From contig NW_008246076.1 of assembly GCF_000281045.1 (NCBI RefSeq), positions 607,547-663,394 on the forward strand: 55,848 nucleotides of DNA, in the 5' to 3' direction. This document shows, piece by piece, positions 1 through 11,394 of the stretch (position 1 is the stretch's first letter; the number at the start of each line of letters is the position of its first letter). Below the pieces are notes generated by a model. That model was not told the origin of the DNA. It made no database searches and saw only the letters and a list, made by a program, of their open reading frames with translations. The position numbers and the translations under genes are program-made. The DNA is from Saprolegnia diclina VS20. Its lineage: Eukaryota; Oomycota; Saprolegniomycetes; Saprolegniales; Saprolegniaceae.

Positions 1-102
1 ATCGCCGTGGACTGGAACTTGATGTCGCGGCACACAATGCCGCGCACGAGGCGAAGGAGCGAGCGCCGAGTGAGGACAAAGGCGTGGCGTTGCGTAGGCG
101 TG
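1..102 (-). pseudogene. Protein kinase catalytic-loop fragment at left edge
   Basis: The reverse strand reads an open frame ending ...LVRGIVCRDIKFQSTA, which runs off the left edge. It matches the kinase catalytic loop (usual form GIVHRDIKxxN). The HRD histidine is Cys and the loop Asn is Ser, while the Asp and the DIK Lys are kept. Only about 30 codons are visible, so this could be an inactive kinase, a decayed copy, or an exon of a kinase that continues outside the window. The next gene to the right is also kinase-related, so this may be part of a local kinase cluster. Whether it is truly a pseudogene cannot be decided here. Confidence 0.4.
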
Positions 103-836
103 CGAGCGAGGTGCTGCTTGGGAGCGTGCTGCTTGGGGCGGGCCATGGTCAGTCGATTTTCCAAATGAGAATGCTCGCAGGTGCACTCGAGCTGCGTTGG
201 ACCTGTGCCCAAACGGGTGAAAATGAAAATGAAAATGATGACACCACCACTCAACACCAATGCCTCTATGACATACAGGAGCTTGCTACTGCTGCCCTGA
301 GCGCAATATTGTCATGGCAAACCCGATCTACGAAGGTACCCACAGCGCGTCAACAGATATACTGGTGGATGCTTGTCGACGTCGACGATGCTGGTAGAAG
401 CAGCCACCGAAGGCCCACGCAGCGAGCGACGACAACGCACGTTCATGTCGGCGCCACCCACGACCTATTATGTACGTGCTCTTGCCGTCGATAGCACGAG
501 AACAGCGCTCTCCAGTCGTCGCAGGACCCCGAATCCTCGTGCGATCGACCACTTCTGCCAGACACCACAGAGTGCCACCACAAGTGGGTCTTAATAGTGA
601 AGAAGACATTCTCGACCCGCAGCTGCAGGTCTTATACCTTGGCAGCAGCCCAAGTAGCGTTGCGTGGTAAGGTCTAGAAGCGGAGTTAGGGGATATGCGT
701 CGACGATCGCCGCTGCCCAGCATGAACTGTTGATGGGCATTTGGATCGAATTTGAATTTACCACATAAATCACACGTCGTTTCACAATTTACCACGTGCG
801 GGTGGAAAACCCCGCAACAGGATCTGCGTATTTTGC
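103..836. other. Gene-poor stretch left of the pseudokinase gene
   Basis: No convincing coding exon was found on either strand. It contains a short (gaaaat)3 run near 220-240. The 242-aa reverse ORF that enters this stretch is mostly the antisense of the following gene. The last 100-200 bases probably hold the promoter of the gene starting at 837. Confidence 0.4.
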
Positions 837-3330
837 ATGGGATCCAAGCACAGCGTCGTGAAGAAGACCGAGCCCAAGCCGCGCCTCCGCTCGCCCGACG
901 AGCGCGTCCAGCAGCTCGAGCAGACCGAGGCCGCGCTCGAGAAGGAGCAGCGCGAGCGGGCGCCTGAGGTCGAAGCGCCCCCGAGCCAGCATGAGACCAA
1001 GCTCGAGTCGTACTCTGCTCAAGTCGCGGGCATGCAGAGCTTGGACGAGGCGGCAACCGTCAGCTTAACGGCCGACGTTCGGCGCCTTGCAGAGGACCGC
1101 GCGTTGCATGTGATGCAGCAGCGACTCAACGCGGTCCCGCACGTCGATGACGCGACCTTTGAGCCCATTCCAGGACCTCTCCACTTTGACGAGCGCGACT
1201 TTCCGTTCATGCGGCTCACGCCCGGTCGGCTTCGGGACGGGACGCTCGTGCTGCGCATCCAGCTCGAGTTCCCATTCAAAAACGACGAAGAGGCTCGACT
1301 GCGCTTGAAGCAGACCCTGGCCATCATGCACGCGTATGTCCTTGCATTTGCCTGGACCCATGCCCAACGTTTTGTAGGCTCGATGGCGGCGACGGTACGC
1401 TCCTGCGGCTCATCGGTGGCTGCGACCTCGACTCGGACGACCCGATCGCGTACGTCGAACACGTCACGGGCATTGGCCTCAGCACGTACCTCATGAACCA
1501 GCAAAACGCGACGTGGGCCGAGAAGCTCTGGATCGCGTCGCAGGTCGCCAAGGCCATTGCGCACATCCACAACGTCGAGTGTATGCACCGCGACGTCTCG
1601 TGGTCCCGCATCTTTGTCGAGGCGACTGGCAACGTCACGGTCTTTGCCAGCTTCATGCTGCGCCAAGTTCAGGCGTACGAGTCGTACCTCTCCTCTGGCA
1701 TCGCGGAGCACCGCTGGGGCGCCCCCGAGACACTGGCGACGGCTGACGGCAGTGCCACAACGTCTACAGACAAGATCGACATCTTTGGTCTCGGTCTCAT
1801 TCTGATCTCGCTCGTCACCCGAGACCTCCCGTTCACGTACATCATGAAGCGCTCTGGGCGGGGGGGTCCCATCGATGACGACCTCCTCGCTGCCCGACTG
1901 GTGAAGCGCGAGACGGCGATCCCAATGCTGACGCAGCCGTTTGAGCACGAGTGCGAGTGCCCGTCAAAAGAGTACAAGACGCTCGCGTTTGAGTGCATCA
2001 CGTACGACCCCGAACGTCGGCCGACAGCGCCCGAGGCGGCTCGCCGGCTCGAGACGATCCGCCACGCGTACAGCGGAGGGACCATCAAGACGCCCGACAA
2101 CGCCAAGGTCGACCTTACGATCGAGCTCCTCAAGACATCTGGGGTGCTCTACGTACCGGATTTTGGGGACTCGTACGACATGTGGTGCGAAATCAAGATC
2201 GACGACGGGAACTACTACCCGATCCAGCTCGAGCCCGTCACCGGTAGCGCCGACCATCTCTTCAACCAGGAAGCGACGCTGAAGGACATTGAGCCGCTCT
2301 CGCATTCGGTCAAGCTGGTTCACAAGACATCACCGACCTTTACGAGCACCCAGACGATCGGAAAGGTCTCGATCCCGCTCATGGACCTCCTCACGCTCGA
2401 AGACAGCTTGACGGCATTGCGCAAGAAGACGTTTGTGATCTTCAAGGAAGGTGACATCGTCGGTGTCGTTGAGATTGCTGTGCGGTTCGGAGCGCGCCTC
2501 CGCGGGTATCTCGAGCTCTTCGAGCGGCAGACGACCGAGCACTTGCGCAACAACACCGAAGACGGGCAGTCGACGCTCGATCTGCGCAAGAAGCGCGACT
2601 TGGCGGCCCAAGCGCTCGGGCTGCCCTCGCTCATCAACACCCGACGCCCTACGCCCCGCGAAGAGATCAACTTTACCGGGGTTGTCGCCGCCCTGCCGCT
2701 CAAGCATCCAGTCAGAATGACACCGAATGTACCGTCATTGGCGGGACTCACGGCATCGGCCAAGCGGCTCGAGACGGTTGGTCGAGAGGTATACATGCAC
2801 TGCAACCTATAAGAACTTGGTTAACTTTGGTTGCGCGTAGTTGCGCCTCCACACAGCTGCAAGCAACGGCGAGCTCGATGAAGTCGACGCGCTTCTGAAA
2901 GAGAAGGTCGATCCAAACTGCAGTGAGAAACTGGTACGTGTTCCCTTGCTCCGTCAACAGTGTTCCATATACAATAACATTTAGTTGGCTCGCACACCCC
3001 TTCACAGTGCAAGTTTGCGGGGCAATGTGGCCGTCGTGAAAAGGCTGCTTCAAGCCGACGCCAACATCAACGCTTTGGAAGCGGTACGATCTCGCCATGC
3101 CCGAGTTCCAATACGCAATCGATGTTGTGCGTAGAACGGCTGCACTCCGCTGGACTTGGCCACACGTGCTGGTCACCTCGACGTATGTGCGCTGCTTCAA
3201 GCCGCAGATACGTCGTTTCAGAGCAAAGTACGTCGTCTGTTCTTGTATCGAGATAGCTCACTAGCGTTGTCTCTTGTAGTCGGGTGGAGCAAAAGGTACC
3301 AAGTTTTGCCCTGAGCCAAACATGCCTTGA
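837..3330 (+). CDS. N-myristoylated pseudokinase with C2-like domain and ankyrin repeats
   Basis: Exons read as 837-1333, 1378-2788, 2841-2933, 2985-3083, 3135-3227 and 3280-3330. The start MGSKHS fits an N-myristoylation signal, so membrane attachment is likely. A charged helix (about residues 15-60) precedes a kinase fold recognisable from HRDVSWSRI and, later, RWGAPE and DIFGLGL. Catalytic residues are missing: no glycine loop or VAIK lysine is seen, HRDxKxxN has Ser for Lys and Arg for Asn, and DFG is replaced by FAS. It should therefore be a pseudokinase. A C2-like beta-rich segment follows (LTIELLKTSGVLYVPDFGDS onward). The last exons each encode one ankyrin repeat (TPLHSASLRGNVAVVKRLL, TPLDLATRAGHLDVCALL). 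All ankyrin introns are about 50 nt and phase 0. A role as a membrane-tethered scaffold is inferred. Confidence 0.8.
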
Positions 3331-3552
3331 GACGATGCTCGGATCTTTGTTGGCATTTCATTGGTATAGTAGTATAACATTGAGTAGCGTATTCACCTTG
3401 CTGGATTGTTGCTGTGTATCAACTGCGTTTCGCTCTTTCAACTTGATACTAATGGGCTCGTCCAGTGTTGTTTTCATTTTCAATTTATCAACTAGCAACC
3501 TGTAGCTACCAAGCGCACTGCAAGCAAGAACGATGGTTGACTGTCGTCAGCA

Positions 3553-4003
3553 ATGCAAGTGCCAAGACGGACTCCGATCTTGATGGAGCAAACCGTCTTC
3601 AACAAGCCGTCGACTTCGTGCGACGAACGCACCCAAAAGCTAGAGCTAGAGCTTGCTCGTATGAAGGCTCTACTCGGGCAGGAGGATGACGTCGATGCAC
3701 CCGTCCGCCAGCACGAGCTTGAGCCTGATTCGCGTTTGCCCAGCCATTCGCTGTCAACCACGACGACGCTCGGCGAATGAGCGCATTGTTTCTCATGTAG
3801 CAGCGCCTGCGCGCAGGCCCAAAATCGACGATGCAGCCTTCCAGCCCATTTCAGGTCCACTGCACGTCAGCGTTGTTGCCATTCGCGTCACACACACTTT
3901 GTCGGCTTCACGACGACACTCGTTCTACGCGTCCAGCTCGCAGACGCCCGCAAGGGCGATGGATCTGCGTCTGCGCTTCAAGCAGCATCTGGACATCATT
4001 TGA
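3553..4003 (+). pseudogene. Decayed copy of the pseudokinase N-terminus
   Basis: Two overlapping frames, separated by a frameshift, carry pieces resembling the N-terminus of the gene at 837. The segment KIDDAAFQPISGPLHV matches HVDDATFEPIPGPLHF, LRLRFKQHLDII matches LRLKQTLAIM, and VDAPVRQHELEPDS matches VEAPPSQHETKLES. Nothing equivalent to the kinase C-lobe, C2 or ankyrin part follows before the next gene. It is best read as a partial tandem duplicate in decay, lying about 220 bases after its presumed parent. Confidence 0.65.
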
Positions 4004-4136
4004 AAGAGCCGAACCAACCTCATTTGCATCGCACTAGTAACGACATGTCTCGCCGTCCCTCGCTGTCTACCCACAGAAACAGCGACTACCGGAGCCTCTG
4101 CTTCCATGGTTAGAGGTATAGACCATTTACATAACG

Positions 4137-7100
4137 TTACAGAAGCTCCGACTTCATCATGGACGGGATCACAGACCGCGCAAACGGAAGCAAGTCCTTC
4201 TCCACGAGGTGGGCAAACCGCTTGGTGATCTGCGGCAGCTCGGTGAGGTACCGAACGTTAGCGATGCGCACAAGGCACTCGCAAAACTGCGCATACGACA
4301 AGCACGTCACCGTGTCCTCTGCGATAGATGAGCTCTAGAATCAGAAAGATCGACGTACTGTCTTTGGCAAAACAGCACTTTTGTATCATGAGGAGGAGGT
4401 CGTCGCGTGTCAGTAGTGGTGTCATGAAATTGCAGTCGCTACGTCGTTGTTATGTCCTGCCGCAAAATGACGAGAAAATACCCTGCAAATGTGAGAAACA
4501 CGGGCAGCGCGAGGCTTTTTCCTGGTGCCAGGTGCTTGTAGACGCTCTTGAGCACACGTCCATGGCTCGTTGCCGTAAGCTGCAGCATGTTGAGCTCCTT
4601 GGTATTGTCCTACATTGGAAATGTGCAAAATGGGTGTTTCTAGCTTTGGTCGACCGGTCCGACGAGGTCCATCACATTCATTTTGAGCGACTTGACAGAC
4701 CGCTTGTCGTTGAGGGACGTGACGATTGGTAAGACACGTAGCAATTCGTCGCGCTCCGTGAGGTACTTGTTGGCTTCCTTTCGCAGCACTTCTTTGTCGC
4801 GCTTGAGCAGCGAGATCTGATGACGTGTTTTTAGACAATGCCATTTTTGCTTATGACAACCTGTGCACGGAGCGTGTGGATGTGGCTCTGAGCGCCTTCG
4901 CGCTGCATGGCATCTACGATCGCTTGCTGGCGCGCCTTTTCCTTGTCGGCAGACAACGTCGCAATCATCTCGTCTTTTTGAGCGAGGGCGTCGACATGCA
5001 GCACTTCCTACACGCAACTTTGATCTCTTTAGGACCCTCGTGCAGTTGACTACAGTCTGGTGCAATTGCTTGAGCTGTTCATTGCAGTTTTCGAGCTCGC
5101 GCCGCAGCGAAATGTCCTCGGCCGTGTTGCGTGCAACGAGCACCTCGATCGCTTGCGCTTGTTTCTAGATAAAGTGTTGAATAAATATCGAGCATCGATT
5201 CGGATCAAAACGACTCTGATGATGGCCATGGCCCGCGTCTCGCGCTCTTCTGAGGTCATGCACAGCCGCGCCGCTTGCTCCATTTCTCGTTCTTCCAGAC
5301 AGCGCATGTCGGCCAGCGTTTTTTCCATCGCGATTTTGGTTGCCATTGCAATCTTGGTTTGCTCGGACGACCGATGCGCTGCCTCTTCTGCGACAATGCA
5401 TTTTTCCTAAACAACTCACCATGAAGTTTCCATCGCATCGTTAGACCACGGTAACCTTTTGGTCCACAAGCTCTTCGCGGTAGTCTTCGACCTGGCGCGC
5501 TAAATCGACGAGCAGTGCGGGTCGGCACGCTCGGTGCGTCTACGCATCCATCGATATTATAGCCACCAGCTTGGGCAAGTCTACGGACAGGAACGTGCAT
5601 GCGGCAAGCGGTCTCGCATTGCAGGGCCGAGAGCTTGGTGACAAACCGTCCGTCACGAAAAAATTTGGACGGTGACGCGTTCGTGTAGCGTGGTGACCGG
5701 TCGGCGCTGACGAGGCCTCGTGTCCACGAATCATTGCCGAGTGTGACGTCGCCATTGGCCAACGACGGAAAGCTACGCGCCAGGATCAACTGAGATATAT
5801 CACTCGACAAAAAATGATCGAGACCGTGGGTTTTGAAGCTGGGGACTTGGTGGCGCGTCCTTGGCCTTCAGCTCACGAGGCGTTGTCCTTGGGCTCGGCG
5901 CAAGTCGCCGGGCTCGGTCGCGGTGGTACTACCAGATCATTTTGGACTCGGGGTCAATGTGCCGCAGCGCATCCCATGACGGCAGTGGCTGGTTTTGCCA
6001 GGACACACCAAGAATCGCTGTAAAGTACACCTCGTCATCGTGGGCACCAATGATAAACTCGCACACGAGGCCTACGCTTCGTCGTCATCAAGACCATAGT
6101 TAAGGCAGCGTACGTACCTTGGATACGCTGGGCCCGCGCGCCTTTGCGACTGTTGATGGTGGTTGCAAGCGAGGTTGCTATGTGCTTCATGCGCATGATG
6201 GGCGACACGATCTTGGCTTCTTCCGTGCCCAAGGAAACGTGAAAGTTGAAGGACGCTTGCGGGTTGTTGAAGAGGTGGTGCCGCTGGTCATTCACCGAGG
6301 TGCTACTGTCGGCCATGACGCCGCAGCCCTACCCGACATGACCACATGTTTACGTGACACAATATGTACTTTGGCCAAATTGTAGCGCTTGGAATACTGC
6401 GCCAAGAACGCCTCGCACATGCTCGGGCTCGCGGTTTTGCCGTCGTCGCTGACGATTGGCAGCGAATACGATACAATATACCTACACGCAGCGTTTGGAA
6501 ATGACGAAGGGATCGATCAAGGTGACGACCGCTTGTCATCGAGAGGTTTGATGTAGCGCTGCAGACAAAACGGCGGCACCGGTGGGTCCAAGCTCGAGTC
6601 ACTCGCGATCATCGGCGCCACCGCATGCGCATTCATTTGTGTACACAATGTCTATACACTTTTTCAATATACATGCAACAGCCTATCATACCTCGAGTTG
6701 CGCACGCGAAATCAAGTGCGACGTGAACCCAAACCGGCAAATGGCGACCGGCGCGTCCCCGACATGACGGCTGCCGAGTGCGTCCAAAATCGCATTCGGT
6801 GCCACGTGCTACGTCCATTTTGCATCATTTTTCATTGCATTTGGTTGCATACATGCGTGGCCTTTCGTCGCAAGATGCCGCTCGCGCCAGAGTGATACCA
6901 GAGGCTCGGGCTCCTACACCCATCATGACGCAAAACCCAAACATCGATGACGCACCCCGTGACGGGACTCAGAAAGATCGTGTCGGGCAACAAGAGGTGC
7001 ACAGGCGTCGTCATCTACGCGCCAAGTTACTCATAGCCAAAAAAAAGTGCGAAAAATGACCTCGGCAACGGGGCAAATCGCTTGGAAGAAGGAGAGCCAG

Positions 7101-7481
7101 TGCACCGCGCTGTCGACCACCGGCAGGTCAGCTTGCAGCGACTCGCGGAACCGTGTCGGGCGCACGGGGCTCACGGTTGGCGGCTGCGGCGCCGCGTACC
7201 CCGGCTTGGGCGGCGACGTTGGCAGCATCCACGTCTAAAAATAGATTTCTGAGTTCCTCCCATACTTGATATTGCCCTTTGCACCCAAAGTTGCACAATA
7301 TTGTCTGCATTTGGCGTCCGGCGCTGTGGCGATATTGTCGGGATCGCTGTAGTCTTATCTAGCTAGAATTGGGTGCATACACCAATTCTTGCGTCTCCAA
7401 GATATACAGAGAGAGGAAGAATCCTTCGTGCTCGATTGCTGCGTCGTCGAGCGGACTTGAATCGAGAATCGAGATGCTCAT
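4137..7481 (-). CDS. Many-exon coiled-coil protein of unknown function
   Basis: Read on the reverse strand from ATG at 7481 (MSISILDSSPLDDAAIEHEG) to TAA at 4137-4139, through at least twelve exons with 30-55 nt introns. The N-terminal third is globular, with stretches such as TRFRESLQADLPVVDSAVHW, ALGSRHVGDAPVAICRFGF and RYIVSYSLPIVSDDGKTA. A central segment reads MKHIATSLATTINSRKGA then LVCEFIIGAHDDEVYFTAIL. The C-terminal half is a long coiled coil (LADMRCLEEREMEQAARL, ISLRRELENCNEQLKQLHQ, LLKRDKEVLRKEANKYL). It ends in a small helical domain with LSYAQFCECLVRIANVRY. The layout resembles cytoskeletal or flagellar coiled-coil proteins, but I do not recognise the family. The second exon's frame and the exon after DPESKMIW are uncertain. 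The 395 bases to the next gene (7482-7876) hold no other gene. Confidence 0.65.
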
Positions 7482-7876
7482 ATTTTAGCTAGTGAACCTT
7501 TGTACGGGTTGCACTCTTCTTCTTTTCCCATTGGTGCTTCCACGTATGGCGAACGCAGCGACGCGAGATCCAGCGCTTCATTTTGCAAGGGCCTCGTCAG
7601 GCTGGATGCTTGCCTTTTAAAATGAATACTCGTCCAGTCGACCGCCTACAGGAGCGACCCACAACCCCGTTGCAAGCAGCTATAGCATGTACATAGTCGC
7701 CATCAAGTAGAAAGTCCGGTGGCCACTGTGTCTTTGCCAGTATGGCGGGTCGCTCGCCATGTTAGCTTGCTCCTCCGATATCCAATCCGCCAACGGAAAC
7801 CTCTATCTATGCATAGCATACAATATGAATTGTGAGAGGTACTCACCACCGCAGCGTGTTTTATTCCCAAAGAGCA
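7482..7876. promoter_or_regulatory. Divergent intergenic region between coiled-coil and AMBRA1-like genes
   Basis: The two genes start in opposite directions at 7481 (minus) and 7877 (plus), so these 395 bases must hold both promoters. No clear TATA box, repeat or extra ORF stood out. Confidence 0.4.
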
Positions 7877-10302
7877 ATGGATTACGGAGGCCTGTTGCCG
7901 ACGCGCCCGACCGAGGAGCTCGACCGGACGCCGGCGGCCGTTGCCGAGCGTGCGCAGCTTGCGATTGCCGCGCCGGGCGTGCGCCCGTCCTTCCGCCGGG
8001 TCGGCCGCTCCATGAACATTGCGCGGACCCTCGGCGAGCGCGAGGCAGGGCTATCGCGCCGCCAAGCGTTTCCGAGCGAGACGATCTGGGCCGAGAACGA
8101 AGCCTCAACCAAGGTTCGCCGACCGCATGGCCGAGCGCAGACACCTCATGGCGTATGTAGCACGAGTGCGCGTACTTTGACATGCCACCGACGACCAAGT
8201 CGGCCATCTCGATCGCATTTAGCCCCGACGGGTACGACGCTGCTCGCGACCATGTATGCACTGGCGCCGATAGGAAGACGTTTGCATCGACGCACGGCGA
8301 CCACACGGTCAAGATCATTTGCTACCGCACGGGCAAAATTCTGCAGGTACCTTGGTCCACGATGAGCGAGAATGCACCGTGGCATGATGTGCGTAGACGC
8401 TCGTGGGCCACCCGCGCACGCCGTGGAGCGTCAAGTACCACCCGACCAACCCGCGCTACGTCGCGTCCGGCTGCCTCGGCTTCCAGATCCGGTATGTTTT
8501 TCAACTGGCGTGACATTGCACTTAGGCGATCGTAGGTTTTGGGACGTGTACTCGGGCCAGTGCCTCTACGAAGCGACGCTGCGCCACGCAATCATCTCTG
8601 TCTCGTTCCACCCGTCGGGCAACATCATTGGCATTGCCAGCGGGACATGTGTGTACACGTGGGACTACCAAGTAGGCATTGCTAGCTTGGCTTTGACGCG
8701 TGATGAGATGTACCGATAGCACTCGCTGCCGCGGATAGCCATGTTTAGCTACCAAACGTTGCGATCCGTCTCGTTCCTTCCGGACGCCAACAAGCTTTTG
8801 ATTGGCGAAGCCAACGAGAAATATGGGGTTTGTTTGTCTATTTCCACTTGCATTTTCATGATTTGTTGTCTTTTACGTAGCGTCCGCTGGGCGCCGTGCC
8901 CGCCGACCTTACCGTGACGCTGACAATGTGGGACTACGACCCAATGTGGTCAACGTCGGTCGAGCCGATGGCGACCCGCGCCATGTTCAATGTACGCATT
9001 CAGTTGCTTTTGGCTCGACTCGGAGGTGAATACTATGCTAGCCCCGCGTCCTGCTGTCCCACGCACTTTTGTACAACGACGGCGGCTTTGACATCTCCAA
9101 GTGCGGCCAATACCTCGCTGTCTGCACCGACTACTCGCTCTGGCAAGCCGAGCGCGAAGCCGAAATGGACTCGCAACACGACGTCGACGAGATCCAGCAG
9201 CGCGCAGCCGCCGTCCCGTACGTCTAGTTGCTCGTCTGGCCCGTTGACATGGCTGCGAGTAGGCCCTCGGTGCCATCACCGCAGCCCCACATTCTAGAAA
9301 ACGTGGCGGCCTCCGAGATCCTCTCGCTGTCGCAGCTCCGGCATCAGTCGCACCGGTTCTACGTTGTGCAGTCGTCCTCGACGTATACAACAACGACGTC
9401 TAAAAGCTGCTATAAGGACTCCATGAGCGTAGGGACCAGTCTTTGCAAGGCCACTTGCGCCGCCGACCGGGCACGCCCGAGCAGTACACCACGCGCCGAC
9501 TGCGGCAGCGTACCGGTATCGACAAGTTGCGTTATAACGAGTCGTAACCATGAGTCGACTAGATTCCCAGCACGCTCTCCGACTGAGCTTGGAGACACCG
9601 TCCACGACAACGACGAATGACGACGCGGCGTCGACGGCCGTGCCATGCCGCGTGGCCCAGATCCGGCCGCATATTGCGTCGAGCCGCACGCGGCTCTCAA
9701 TGACGCAGCGCGCCCAGCGGTATACATCCATATTGCAAACGTATCGTCGCATAGTAAGGTGCGGTTAGGGGACAACTGGCGCCGCACTACCAGTCGACAT
9801 GGCTCGCGCTCATCTCTCTAAGTGACGAGACCTTTGGCAACGTGGTGCAGACGACGCTGCTGGCCGAGACGGCGGCGGGCGGCGTGACATCGGTCAAGTT
9901 TAGCCCCACAGGCGCGTACGTGCTCCTTGGCTACGGCGTGCGCGATCGCATCCAGCGGTACGCTTTCCATGTTGCAGTTTGTGTTTTGTATCAATGTATC
10001 GATGTTGTAGCATCAATCAGTTTCCGCTGCACCGCGTGACGCGCATTTACCGCTGGGAAGACATGACGCTCGTGTCGCACATGGAGTCGGAGGTCGACGA
10101 CGTCAACATTGCGCTCTTCCACCCGCTGCCGGGGCACGGGTTCATTTACGGCACCAAGCAAGGCCGCCTCCGCGTCTGTTATGCGTACCGAGGTCACTTT
10201 AGCGACGTCGAGAACGACAATGCGCTCCGAGAGACGCTCGACCTCCAAGCTCTCTTTGCACATCGCGGCGCCGACTTTGCGATGCAGCAACACGACGACT
10301 AG
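7877..10302 (+). CDS. AMBRA1: AMBRA1-like WD40 repeat protein
   Basis: The start is ATG 7877 (MDYGGLLPTRPTEELD). Early exons are 7877-8113, 8161-8231, 8274-8346 and from 8397, with introns of 40-60 nt. WD40 blades are clear: SIAFSPDG joined to KTFASTHGDHTVKIICYRTG, then GHPRTPWSVKYHPTNPRYVA, RFWDVYSGQCLYEATLRHAI and SVSFHPSGNIIGIASG. Further on come a DISKCGQYLAVCTDYSLW segment and a C-terminal blade block, TSVKFSPTGAYVLLGYG then RWEDMTLVSHMESEVDDVN. The TPWSV/YHPTNP signature and the split propeller (N-terminal blades, variable middle, C-terminal blades) are those of AMBRA1-type proteins. In animals these are DCAF substrate receptors of CUL4-DDB1 ligases acting in autophagy and cyclin D turnover. 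The middle (9240-9840) is less conserved and its introns are uncertain. The oomycete role is inferred from the family. Confidence 0.8.
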
Positions 10303-10319
10303 GCAGCGTTGTGCATAAT

Positions 10320-10999
10320 ATAATTGGTGACGCAATCTCGAACGAGAGAGAGAAGGTCGTGGAGCTCTGTGTGGCCTGTGCCCAGAAGACAGACACGCCG
10401 ACGCACGAGGTAAATGCACATTCCGCGTCCTCGCCATATGCTGCTAACGTTAGTATAAAGCGCTTACTTGCCTGATGGGCTTTAGCACTATGGCCTGTTC
10501 GCTTGGAGTGCTTCTTGTGGCCAGCAAAGACTGCGGTGTCCATGACCTGCAAGCAAGACGTGCGCGGAGCTTGATAGCGGGCTTGACAGTCGCCTGAACC
10601 GATCCCCTGCCGCGACATAGACGTTTTGGTGATGCGGTTGCGCAACAGGAGGTGGCGCGTCTGTGTCCCGGCTCTGTCCCAGGTCCGCTCGGACCAGCTA
10701 CCGTAGGACGAGCCGTAGAAAGACAAGTGCCTTCTTCTACGCTGTAGAATCGCGCTTGACATTGCAGAGGATAGCGACGTCGTCTATCGTACGTGTATAT
10801 GTGTGCGGCATTCGTCCATGTGGCCAAAGCCGGGCGGGGAATCACATCTGTGGTGACTGCTTTTCTGATCCAACGGTGACTAATCCCACCGCAGACAGGC
10901 GCCAAGTGGGATTACTCGTCTCTCGCGGGAGAAGTCTCATCAAACGACAACGACAGAATCATCATACTAAGTGCGACCGACGGCTTGGCTGCAGTCGAA
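10320..10999 (+). CDS. Possible small multi-exon gene of unknown function
   Basis: Between the AMBRA1-like stop and the first transporter, several open segments bounded by splice-like sites read as plausible protein. They are EREKVVELCVACAQKTDTPT, then after an intron at about 10410 KALTCLMGFSTMACSLGVLL, then KDKCLLLRCRIALDIAEDSD. A last piece, KWDYSSLAGEVSSNDNDRII, ends at a TAG at 10997-10999. A Cys/His-rich stretch (IRPCGQSRAGNHICGDCF) lies at about 10810-10865. No initiating ATG was found in frame at the 5' side, so the start is missing or the gene is decayed. I do not recognise it. 11000-11394 shows nothing coding apart from the probable promoter of the next gene. Confidence 0.3.
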
Positions 11000-11394
11000 A
11001 GCTAGCGAATGCGAGTATGAGTCCGACGAGCTTTCATGCGATCAAATGAAATAGAAAAAAATGAGCGCATCAACGCCTCGAACCACTGGCCGTTTGCGTA
11101 TCACTCTCTCGCACCAAACAGTGATATTTGACGTTATGCAGCAGTCAATCACTAAAACTAGCCGCAAAGAGCGGGAAGGTGCAATGAGTGACTCACTATC
11201 AGGCGTCACTAGCGCCAAGGGTTCGCTGCCAGTAGCACCCTGGTCAAGGCCCAGGCCTCTCGAATATGCATTCCAAGCTGAGCTGATCTGTGGCTGCTTC
11301 GTGGGTATCGTCTACACACGTGGCGCGTATCCTCCTCTGAGAAAGCACCAACAAAGAAGAGTCCCACCGTGTAGCCCAAGTGGGTGCAAGTGCA

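Noticed and set aside
1019-1948. 309-aa reverse ORF opposite the pseudokinase
   Set aside because: Shadow of the plus-strand gene; the opposite frame shows kinase motifs and spliceable introns.
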